A DNA stretch of 15,102 nucleotides from Bacillota bacterium. GTDB lineage: Bacteria > Bacillota > Clostridia > Peptostreptococcales > Anaerovoracaceae. Within the stretch, counting starts at the first letter, position 1. The number at the start of each line of letters is the position of its first letter. Shown piece by piece: positions 9,386 through 15,102 of the stretch. Below the pieces are notes generated by a model. That model had not been told where the DNA came from. It ran no database searches and saw nothing but the letters and a program-made list of their open reading frames with translations. A program made the position numbers and the translations under genes. The stretch covers positions 1 through 15,102 of the forward strand of contig JAQXSU010000318.1 in assembly GCA_029219125.1 (NCBI GenBank), in the 5' to 3' direction.

Positions 9386-9420
9386 AGAAAACCGGAAGTC
9401 CTGTTTTCTTTTTTTATTTA
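9386..9420 (+). terminator. Terminator-like hairpin oriented on the plus strand
   Basis: AGAAAAC (9386-9392) pairs with GTTTTCT (9403-9409), with a possible inner GG/CC pair, and is followed on the plus strand by a T7 tract and more T-rich sequence. On the minus strand no T-tract follows. There is no plus-strand gene here, so it may stop antisense transcription or be part of a leader structure ahead of glyQS. Confidence 0.4.
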
Positions 9421-9432
9421 TTACATTTCACT

Positions 9433-9460
9433 TATTTTGGTAAAGTTTTCTGCCAAAATA
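9433..9460 (-). other. Hairpin downstream of the DUF4342 gene
   Basis: TATTTTGG (9433-9440) and CCAAAATA (9453-9460) form a perfect eight-pair stem with a 12-base loop, just after the DUF4342 stop. No U-tract follows on the minus strand, so it is a weak terminator at best. Its loop carries AGAAAAC on the minus strand, the same seven bases that form one arm of the next hairpin, so alternative pairing is possible. Confidence 0.35.
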
Positions 9461-9469
9461 CTTAATTAT

Positions 9470-10138
9470 TTAAAGGTCGTCCTTCTCGTCCTCTTCTTCG
9501 AGCTTTTCTTCCTCTTCATTCAGCTTTGCTTCTGCCTGGTCCAGCAGATCTTCTATCTTGTCTCCCAGTGCTTCTGCAGCCTCTTCGATATCATCGAAGG
9601 CATCTTCCTTCTTCGCCTTGAATTCCGTAATTTTATCAGAAGCGACATCCTTGATGTTGTTATAGGCTTCTGTACCTTTTGCCACCACATCATCCACGAC
9701 GACGGATCCTTTTTCTGCCACTTCCTTGCCGATGGCTTCTGCCCGCTCACTGATATCGATCACAGTGCCGTCGTCCTTGGTCAGCTCGATTTTGCATTTG
9801 AAACCAAAGGCCGCAATGATACCTGCAATCACGCCCCATGGTGCAACGATGGCTCCCAGAATTCCTGCATTTAACGGCAGATTCAGCAGAACTTCGCCTT
9901 CACGGCTGATGGTGATCTTGGAGATGTTTCCTTTTTTCACCAGTTCCTTGATCTTTTCCACGGTTTCATTGGCTGCGGCGTTCACCTTTCTGGCCGGTTT
10001 TTCGTCTACCGTTTCCTCGATGGCGATGATGGCATCCACCACGCTGCCGTCTGCTGCTTCCAGTGCATCTTTGGCTTCCTTATAGGATACGCCGGTTCTG
10101 TCCTTTACCAGTTCAATCTTTTCCAATGTAATTTCCAT
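9470..10138 (-). CDS. UBA-like/DUF4342 protein with acidic C-terminal extension
   Basis: 222 residues. Residues about 4-42 (LEKIELVKDRTGVSYKEAKD onward) form a UBA/TS-N-like three-helix domain similar to that of elongation factor Ts. Residues about 53-118 match DUF4342: a basic helix, then ISKITISREGEVLLNLPLNA and a hydrophobic segment (about 91-113) that could sit in or on a membrane. The remaining 100 residues are helical and highly charged, ending in a run of Glu and Asp (205-222). The function is unknown; the UBA-like part suggests a role near the ribosome or a protein partner. AAGGAGG is six bases before the ATG, and the gene follows recO by 11 bp, so it belongs to the era/recO transcript. 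Confidence 0.85.
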   Translation of the reverse strand: MEITLEKIELVKDRTGVSYKEAKDALEAADGSVVDAIIAIEETVDEKPARKVNAAANETVEKIKELVKKGNISKITISREGEVLLNLPLNAGILGAIVAPWGVIAGIIAAFGFKCKIELTKDDGTVIDISERAEAIGKEVAEKGSVVVDDVVAKGTEAYNNIKDVASDKITEFKAKKEDAFDDIEEAAEALGDKIEDLLDQAEAKLNEEEEKLEEEDEKDDL

Positions 10139-10149
10139 GTTTTACCTCC

Positions 10150-10971
10150 TTAAAACAAATGACCGCTCGGGTTCTCCGAGAAAAAAGCCTCGCTTTTCAG
10201 TTCTTTTACATCCAGATGATATGCCAGATATTGCCGCAGAATATGCTGCAGCTTCTCCAGCGTCTTTTCCTCCAGCGCCAGCCTGCGGAAGTCCGAAAGC
10301 GGGTGCTTCTGAAAATACTTTAATATATCTACTATACCAAAATTTGTATCATAAATCAACGCTCTGCCGTTTTCTTTTCGAATCTGCTGTCCGCAGGAAT
10401 CACAGATCATGCCGCCCTCTTCCACGGAGAACAGATGCAGACCCGCCGACCTGCCGTATCCGCTGTCCGGGGACGCACCCGACGTGCTCTCCGGCCGACA
10501 GCCGCAGGCCGCGCACTGATCCAGGCAGGGCATGGTCCCCAGAATATCCAATGCCTTGATAATATATGCCATGACCAGCGTCCCATGCTTCTTTTCCCGC
10601 TGCTCCATCTCCTCCAGGAAGTCCAGCAGCAGCTGATAAAGCCGCGGCTGCGCCATCTCCTCCGGGAGAAGCTTCTCGGTCAGCTCCAGCACATAGCTGG
10701 CTGCCATATACTTGTCCAGATCTTCCCCGATCCGGTAAAAACTCTGCAGCACCTGGCCGCTGTTCAGGTTGTAGCTTTCCCTGCCTTTGAACAGCTCATA
10801 CCTGCCGTTGGTAAAGGGACGCACCGCCAGAGCAGACTTGTTCTTTCCGCCCTCGTTGATGCTGGATCCCACGTTGATCTTGCCGAATTTCCGGGAAAAC
10901 AGCAGGATCATCCGCCGTCCTCCCACCGTACGCACCTGCCGCAGCACGATGCCTTCTGTATCGGTAATCAT
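10150..10971 (-). CDS. recO: DNA repair protein RecO
   Basis: 273 residues. RecO binds single-stranded DNA and, with RecR, loads RecA and anneals strands in recombinational repair. The N-terminal OB-fold (about 1-80) starts MITDTEGIVLRQVRT, followed by a helical region and a zinc finger with C153/C156 and C190/C193. Between the two Cys pairs is a Gly/Ser-rich stretch (about 160-176) that looks like a small insertion, plus an extra C158. The ATG lies two bases after the era stop; the ribosome site AAGGAT is inside era. The position after era is the conserved Firmicutes order. Confidence 0.93.
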   Translation of the reverse strand: MITDTEGIVLRQVRTVGGRRMILLFSRKFGKINVGSSINEGGKNKSALAVRPFTNGRYELFKGRESYNLNSGQVLQSFYRIGEDLDKYMAASYVLELTEKLLPEEMAQPRLYQLLLDFLEEMEQREKKHGTLVMAYIIKALDILGTMPCLDQCAACGCRPESTSGASPDSGYGRSAGLHLFSVEEGGMICDSCGQQIRKENGRALIYDTNFGIVDILKYFQKHPLSDFRRLALEEKTLEKLQHILRQYLAYHLDVKELKSEAFFSENPSGHLF

Positions 10972-10973
10972 GG

Positions 10974-11873
10974 CTACAGATCCTTATATCCGAAGTTGGA
11001 CAGAGCGAAGTCGGAGTCTCTCCAGTTTTCCTTCACCTTAACCCAGAGCTGAAGATATACCTTCGTACCCAGCAGGGCCTCGATCTCCAGCCGGGCGCTC
11101 TTGCCGATGCCTTTCAGCTTCTTTCCTTCCTTGCCGATGATGATACCCTTATGGGATTTCCGCTCGCAGTAAATCACTGCACCGATGCGGGTGATATCCA
11201 CATCCTCTTCATAGCTTTCGATTTCCACGGCCACACCATGGGGCACTTCGTCTTCCAGATACATAAGTACCTTTTCCCGGATGATTTCACTGACGATGAA
11301 CCGTTCCGGATGGTCTGTAATCATGTCGGAAGGGAAATACATCGGTCCCTCTTCCAGGAAATCCTCGATTCGGGAGAGCAGCGCAGGGACATTCTTTCCC
11401 TCCAGCGCCGAGATTCCGAAAACTCCGTCAAAAACACCCATAGCCTCATACTCCTCGAACATCCCCCGGAACACCGCAGGGTCCATCTTGTCGATTTTGT
11501 TGATAACCAGAAGCTTTGGCGTAGGAATATCCCGGATCAGATCGAGAATGTATCTGTCTCCCGGTCCCTTATCCAGCGGACTATCCACCAGGAACAGGAT
11601 GACTTCCACCTCCTTGAATGTGTTCAGGGCGGAATCGGTCATGAAGTTTCCCAGCTTGGTCCGCGGTTTATGAATGCCCGGTGTATCAATGAAGACCATC
11701 TGGCAGCCTTCCCGGTCCGGGGCATCTTCCCGGGTGTAGATTCCACGGATGGTGTTTCTGGTGGTCTGCGGCTTATTGGAGGTGATGGCAATCTTTTCTC
11801 CCAGCACCGCGTTCAGTAAGGTGGACTTGCCCACATTCGGCCGTCCGATAATTCCGATAAATCCTGTTTTCAA
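10974..11873 (-). CDS. era: GTPase Era, TTG start
   Basis: 299 residues, the normal length. Era binds 16S rRNA and couples GTP hydrolysis to small-subunit maturation. G-motifs are GRPNVGKST (10-18), DTPG (63-66), NKID (125-128) and SAL (155-157); the C-terminal KH domain has GIIIGKEGKKLK (243-254). The start is TTG (11873-11871), which overlaps the cdd stop as TTGA; GGAGGG lies nine bases upstream within cdd, and no ATG in this frame fits better. The overlap implies translational coupling with cdd. Its neighbour ybeY also acts in rRNA maturation. Confidence 0.97.
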   Translation of the reverse strand: MKTGFIGIIGRPNVGKSTLLNAVLGEKIAITSNKPQTTRNTIRGIYTREDAPDREGCQMVFIDTPGIHKPRTKLGNFMTDSALNTFKEVEVILFLVDSPLDKGPGDRYILDLIRDIPTPKLLVINKIDKMDPAVFRGMFEEYEAMGVFDGVFGISALEGKNVPALLSRIEDFLEEGPMYFPSDMITDHPERFIVSEIIREKVLMYLEDEVPHGVAVEIESYEEDVDITRIGAVIYCERKSHKGIIIGKEGKKLKGIGKSARLEIEALLGTKVYLQLWVKVKENWRDSDFALSNFGYKDL

Positions 11874-12250
11874 AGTCTGAATCCCTCCGGCAGTATTTCT
11901 TCCATGGTATAGACCCTCAGGGAGTCTTCATCGTTTCCTGTAATGATTTTGAAGTCATCCTCGCAGAATTCCTTCATGAACTGGCGGCAGATTCCGCACG
12001 GCCATGCTTCTCCGTCGGACGAAACCACTGCGATGGCCTCAAACTCCATGCAGCCTTCCGAAATGGCCTTGACGAAGGCGCTCCGCTCTGCACAGATGGT
12101 TCCTCCGAATGAGGAATTCTCCACATTGACGCCGGTATACACCTTTCCGTCCTTTCCCAGCAGGGCAGCGCCTACCTTGAACTTGGAAAACGGTGCATAG
12201 GCCAGCGGAATCATTTCCACGGCCTGTCTGTAAAGTTCCCTGTACTTCAT
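11870..12250 (-). CDS. cdd: Cytidine deaminase
   Basis: 126 residues, the homotetrameric short form. It deaminates cytidine and deoxycytidine to uridine and deoxyuridine for pyrimidine salvage. The zinc site is TICAERSA (C53, catalytic E55) and PCGICRQ (C85, C88); FSKFKVGAAL (21-30) and NVENSSFGG (42-50) are the substrate-side motifs. GGGAGGAG precedes the ATG, which is one base after the ybeY stop. In many Firmicutes dgkA sits between ybeY and cdd; here it is absent. Confidence 0.97.
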   Translation of the reverse strand: MKYRELYRQAVEMIPLAYAPFSKFKVGAALLGKDGKVYTGVNVENSSFGGTICAERSAFVKAISEGCMEFEAIAVVSSDGEAWPCGICRQFMKEFCEDDFKIITGNDEDSLRVYTMEEILPEGFRL

Positions 12251-12251
12251 C

Positions 12252-12713
12252 TCAATTCTCCTCCCTTTTTAATCCGATCCGTTCCATGACCTCCTCTTCC
12301 CGGCGACGCATGATCCGTTTTTCATCTTCGTCCATATGGTCGTAGCCCAGCAGATGGAGCACGCTGTGCACAAACAGATAGATAATCTCCCTTTCAAAGG
12401 AATGGCCGAACTCCTCTGCCTGCTCTTTCGCCCGGTCGCTGCAGATGACCACATCCCCCAGCATGATTTCCCCTTCCTCCGGCAGATCGTCCAGATCATC
12501 AAACTGCGGGAAGGAAAGCACATCCGTCGGGCTGTCCACCTGGCGGTACTCCCGGTTCAGTTCATGGATTTCCTCCAGGGAAACGAAGGTCACACTGATC
12601 TCGCTCCGCTCCGTGTCGATCTGCTCTGCATCCAGGCAGTATTCTGCCGCCTGCATCATGGTGTCCAGAATTTCCTGTGTGACAGCCTGTCCCTCTTCAA
12701 AATATATTTTCAT
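12252..12713 (-). CDS. ybeY: Endoribonuclease YbeY, rRNA maturation factor
   Basis: 153 residues. YbeY is a zinc-dependent RNase that takes part in 16S 3'-end maturation and ribosome quality control. The metal motif HSVLHLLGYDH (116-126) gives ligands H116, H120 and H126; NREYRQVDSPTDVLSFP (53-69) and LGDVVIC (85-91) are the other family blocks. GAGGAG lies upstream of the ATG. A 45-bp gap separates it from phoH, most of it made by a 17-bp tandem repeat. Confidence 0.96.
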   Translation of the reverse strand: MKIYFEEGQAVTQEILDTMMQAAEYCLDAEQIDTERSEISVTFVSLEEIHELNREYRQVDSPTDVLSFPQFDDLDDLPEEGEIMLGDVVICSDRAKEQAEEFGHSFEREIIYLFVHSVLHLLGYDHMDEDEKRIMRRREEEVMERIGLKREEN

Positions 12714-12729
12714 GGCGTTTTCTCCTCAT

Positions 12730-12763
12730 CTTACGGAATCTTCATTCTTGTGGAATCTTTATT
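12730..12763. repeat. Tandem 17-bp direct repeat between phoH and ybeY
   Basis: Two adjacent 17-bp units (12730-12746 and 12747-12763) match at 14 positions with the shared core GGAATCTT. The unit nearer phoH covers its stop codon and last bases, and the other ends near the ybeY ribosome site. It looks like a small slippage duplication that lengthened the gap. Confidence 0.7.
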
Positions 12764-13724
12764 CCTGCAGTTCATCCGGATATTTTTTATAATACTGATC
12801 GTAGGCGTTGATGATCTTCTTCACCAGCTCGTGCCGCACCACGTCCACGTCCTTCAGGTAGCAGAAGTCGATGTCCTGCACGTTTTTCAGCACCCGGATG
12901 GCTTCCACCAGTCCGGACTTTTTACCTCTCGGCAGGTCTATCTGGGTCACATCGCCGGTGACTACAACCTTGGAACCGAAGCCCATACGGGTCAGGAACA
13001 TCTTCATCTGCTCCCGGGTGGTGTTCTGTGCCTCATCCAGTATAATGAAGGAGTTGTCCAGCGTCCGTCCGCGCATGTACGCCAGAGGCACCACTTCGAT
13101 GACTTCCTTCTCCTTCAGACGCAGTGCCGCATCCCTGCCCAGCACATCGTACAGGGCATCATACAGAGGCCGCAGGTACGGGTCCACCTTGTCCTGCAGA
13201 TCCCCCGGAAGGAATCCCAGCCGTTCCCCGGCTTCCACTGCAGGCCGGGCCAGAATGATCTTCTGTACCTCTTTATTCTTGTAGGCGTTGATGGCCATGG
13301 CCACGGCAATATACGTCTTTCCCGTTCCTGCCGGACCCACGCCGAAGACAATATCCTTCTTCCGGATACTGTTGACGTAATTCTTCTGACCTACGGTTTT
13401 CGGCTTCAGCGGTTTCCCCTTGTGAGTGAAGCAGATCACATCCTTGCTCACATTGCTCTCACTGTAGGAAAGTCCCTCCTGCTTCAGCCCGATGATATAG
13501 GACACTTTCTGTTTATCCAGCGGCTCTCCTTTTTCCAGCACCGTAGTCAGTTCCCTGATGATGCCCTCCGCCGTGTCCGGATCCTCCCCCTTGAGGATCA
13601 GTCCGTCATCCCGCTGAAAAATATCCACCCCCGTGGCTTCCCGGATCAGTGTCAGGTTACTGTCCAGATTGCCGAACAGTTCCGTCCGGTCGATGGTCTG
13701 TGGTATCTGTATCTGTCTCTCCAA
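12759..13724 (-). CDS. phoH: PhoH-family ATPase, TTG start
   Basis: 321 residues. Cytosolic P-loop ATPase often linked with YbeY and RNA metabolism. The N-terminal part (about 10-60) is the small KH-like region of PhoH proteins; Walker A is GVGPAGTGKT (128-137), Walker B FIILDEAQN (226-234), with ARPAVEAGERLGFLPGD (159-175) and TGDVTQIDLPRGKKSGL (256-272) as typical blocks. The start chosen is TTG (13724-13722), with AGGAGG six bases upstream; the family usually begins only a few residues before IPQTIDRTELFG. An earlier TTG at 13748 has no good ribosome site. The gene overlaps the end of yqfD by 68 bp in another frame. Confidence 0.95.
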   Translation of the reverse strand: MERQIQIPQTIDRTELFGNLDSNLTLIREATGVDIFQRDDGLILKGEDPDTAEGIIRELTTVLEKGEPLDKQKVSYIIGLKQEGLSYSESNVSKDVICFTHKGKPLKPKTVGQKNYVNSIRKKDIVFGVGPAGTGKTYIAVAMAINAYKNKEVQKIILARPAVEAGERLGFLPGDLQDKVDPYLRPLYDALYDVLGRDAALRLKEKEVIEVVPLAYMRGRTLDNSFIILDEAQNTTREQMKMFLTRMGFGSKVVVTGDVTQIDLPRGKKSGLVEAIRVLKNVQDIDFCYLKDVDVVRHELVKKIINAYDQYYKKYPDELQE

Positions 13725-14790
13725 TCGCTGCCTCCTGCTTGATTCCAATTTCCTGGCGTACTTCCAATAAGACGCTCACTTCTATTATATTTCCGCTGCG
13801 GGAAAATTTCAAACTTTTATTTTGAATTTCAGCCTTTTCCGGTAAATTTTCTGCTGTCCAGAGGCGAATCTGCTGCTCTGCTTTCTTTTTTGCCTCTTTT
13901 TCGGTCTTTTCCATCCGGTCAGCCACCGTTTTTCCGTCCGCGGATTTCTCCCCGAAGCGGTACCGCTCCTGATAAAATGTCATGTGGTACGGTACCTTCG
14001 CCCAGACTTCCCCTTCCGCATTGACAAAATAAATCCGCCCGCCTTCGCTCTCTTCGTCGAAGGTTGTCGGCTGGATCGGGACGCTTCCCGTTATGAGGAC
14101 CTGACCTTTCTTCACATAATCTCCCGGTTCTGCCAGCGCCAGGCCGTAATAAGGGTATATGGTTTCAATGTAGCCGGAATGACTGGCCACAATATTGGTA
14201 TAGACCTGCCGCTTCGGTCTGTCTTCCTCTTCCTTCTGATACAGGTCATGATCGGTTTCCGAAATGTTCAGCCACACCTTCTGTCCCCGGTACACCAGCT
14301 GTACCCAGGTCACCTGGGGAAAGGTGTCGTAAATCGCCTGCTCCGCCCCCTCCCAGTCGATGTCCGGCCGATAGGCTCCCTTGTAAATTCCCTGTTCCGT
14401 AAGGCAGGAAAGAAGCGCCTCCTCGGGAATCCCCCGGTATCCGCTGACTTCGATGCTCCGTATGAAAAAAGATTGAAAAACGACGAAAGCAGCTGCAAGC
14501 AGAACCCCCAGAACGAAAGCCGGACGGGAGAGGATGGATTTTGCGCAGGGGACAGGCCCCTTCTGCCGCAGCAGCGTAATGCGGTATGCAGACTTCCCCA
14601 GATTCTGCAGCTTCCGCAGGTCGGCCCGGCTGATCCAGCATGTCAGTTCGGTTTCGCTCTTCATGCGGACCGATTTCAGATCCAGTCCCGCTTTCATGGC
14701 CCGGTCCAGCAGGCGTTCCAGACGACATCCCTCAATTTTAACGAAGATCCGATGACTGTAAAAACTCAGTCTTCTCGATGGTTCCCCCAA
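13657..14790 (-). CDS. yqfD: Sporulation protein YqfD, probable TTG start
   Basis: 377 residues. In Bacillus subtilis yqfD is a sporulation gene of the SigE regulon, and the protein is membrane-bound in the mother cell. Here an N-terminal cytosolic part (FVKIEGCRLERLLDRAMKAG) is followed by one membrane segment (about 90-110) and an extracytoplasmic region containing a barrel-like SGYIETIYPYYGLALAEPGD stretch and a Lys/Glu-rich helix. The preferred start is TTG (14790-14788), seven bases after GGGGAGG; an ATG at 14808 has a poor site. The last 23 codons overlap phoH in another frame and give a Thr/Asp/Gly-rich tail. It overlaps yqfC by 53 bp. Confidence 0.85.
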   Translation of the reverse strand: MGEPSRRLSFYSHRIFVKIEGCRLERLLDRAMKAGLDLKSVRMKSETELTCWISRADLRKLQNLGKSAYRITLLRQKGPVPCAKSILSRPAFVLGVLLAAAFVVFQSFFIRSIEVSGYRGIPEEALLSCLTEQGIYKGAYRPDIDWEGAEQAIYDTFPQVTWVQLVYRGQKVWLNISETDHDLYQKEEEDRPKRQVYTNIVASHSGYIETIYPYYGLALAEPGDYVKKGQVLITGSVPIQPTTFDEESEGGRIYFVNAEGEVWAKVPYHMTFYQERYRFGEKSADGKTVADRMEKTEKEAKKKAEQQIRLWTAENLPEKAEIQNKSLKFSRSGNIIEVSVLLEVRQEIGIKQEAAIGETDTDTTDHRPDGTVRQSGQ

Positions 14791-15031
14791 TGAGCAGCCT
14801 CCCCTCATAGATTTCCCGAATGACCAGATTTCTTCCGCGGATGGTAGTGTATATCTGCCGTCGTACTTTCTGCGGCGTTTTCACATACTTCAGTCCATGG
14901 CTGACGGTAATGGCCTTTTCGCTGAGCATGACGATGCCTGCCACGTTTTCCAGCAGCACCATGCTGTCCGTCACCACCACCCTTGGGCGGGTAAAATCCA
15001 GGTCCCGGCTGATTTCTTCCCCAATCTTCAT
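14738..15031 (-). CDS. yqfC: Sporulation protein YqfC
   Basis: 97 residues from the ATG at 15031. YqfC is a small sporulation protein always found before yqfD in spore-forming Firmicutes; its biochemical role is unknown. The family pattern is seen in RPRVVVTDSMVLLENVAGIV (beta strands) and GRNLVIREIYEGRLLIGGTI near the end. A TTG directly upstream (15034) could also serve as start. AGGAGGAAGGA lies upstream; its AAGGA part is 9 bases from the TTG and 12 from the ATG. The stop lies within yqfD. A SigE-like promoter is possible upstream. Confidence 0.85.
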   Translation of the reverse strand: MKIGEEISRDLDFTRPRVVVTDSMVLLENVAGIVMLSEKAITVSHGLKYVKTPQKVRRQIYTTIRGRNLVIREIYEGRLLIGGTIEKTEFLQSSDLR

Positions 15032-15057
15032 CAAGCGCCACCGTCCTTCCTCCTGTA

Positions 15058-15086
15058 AGTGTATTCGTTCTGTCTGCAGGTTATGC
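15058..15086 (-). promoter_or_regulatory. Possible SigE-like promoter before yqfC
   Basis: On the minus strand GCATAAC (15086-15080) and AATACACT (15065-15058) are 14 bp apart, close to the mother-cell SigE pattern of KMATATT and CATACANT. It fits the known SigE control of yqfC/yqfD in Bacillus, but initiation would fall at the edge of the ribosome site and both boxes have mismatches. Confidence 0.3.
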
Positions 15087-15102
15087 GTTTTTTCTTGACA
15101 AC

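Noticed and set aside
9338..9469. T-box riboswitch before glyQS
   Set aside because: The gap is too short and the conserved T-box sequence and antiterminator are not present.
12336..13742. 468-codon plus-strand open frame
   Set aside because: It lies antisense to phoH and ybeY, whose motifs are intact; it has His/Leu-rich shadow composition and no ribosome site.
14805..15041. GTG-started frame (MALDEDWGRN) with ideal spacing from AGGAGG over yqfC
   Set aside because: Its protein is Gly/His/Arg-rich shadow sequence, while the overlapping frame gives a recognisable YqfC.

Overview
The window looks like a stretch of a Clostridia (Bacillota) chromosome, most likely Lachnospiraceae. This rests on gene order, GGAGG-type ribosome sites, frequent TTG starts, the single-chain glycyl-tRNA synthetase and the pyruvate phosphate dikinase; no 16S or marker search was possible. 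Every gene I can support is on the minus strand, so transcription runs from high to low coordinates. Gene starts were chosen from Shine-Dalgarno spacing and promoter positions, so several differ from the longest open frame.

From the right edge: a compact, largely overlapping housekeeping/sporulation run, yqfC-yqfD-phoH-ybeY-cdd-era-recO, ending in a DUF4342-type gene (15031 to 9470). This is the classic Firmicutes era neighbourhood; no dgkA or pgpH-type gene is present. Three of its genes (yqfD, phoH, era) appear to start with TTG inside or at the stop of the gene before. A 132-bp AT-rich gap with two hairpins follows, then glyQS (9337-7934), an 87-bp gap, and ppdK (7846-5219), which ends at a strong intrinsic terminator.

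A well-formed promoter (5133-5105) then starts a three-gene unit: a membrane-anchored N-acetylmuramoyl-L-alanine amidase, a MoxR-type AAA+ ATPase and a CoxE-like VWA protein (5059-2282). The ATPase/VWA pair is a known chaperone-type partnership; its coupling to a cell-wall amidase is the most interesting functional linkage here.

Next is a tRNA-Pro(CGG) gene with encoded CCA and its own extended -10 promoter. About 430 bp without a protein gene follow (2088-1658). This stretch holds two copies of a block made of the tRNA tail, a terminator and a GC-rich motif, plus extra GC-rich hairpins and an inverted copy of the tRNA T-arm. A promoter (1765-1737) then drives a duplicated DUF1538 membrane protein, probably starting at CTG, followed 14 bp later by a P-II-like regulator cut by the window edge. 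That pair looks like a membrane transporter and its nitrogen/energy-sensing regulator; the substrate cannot be told from the sequence.
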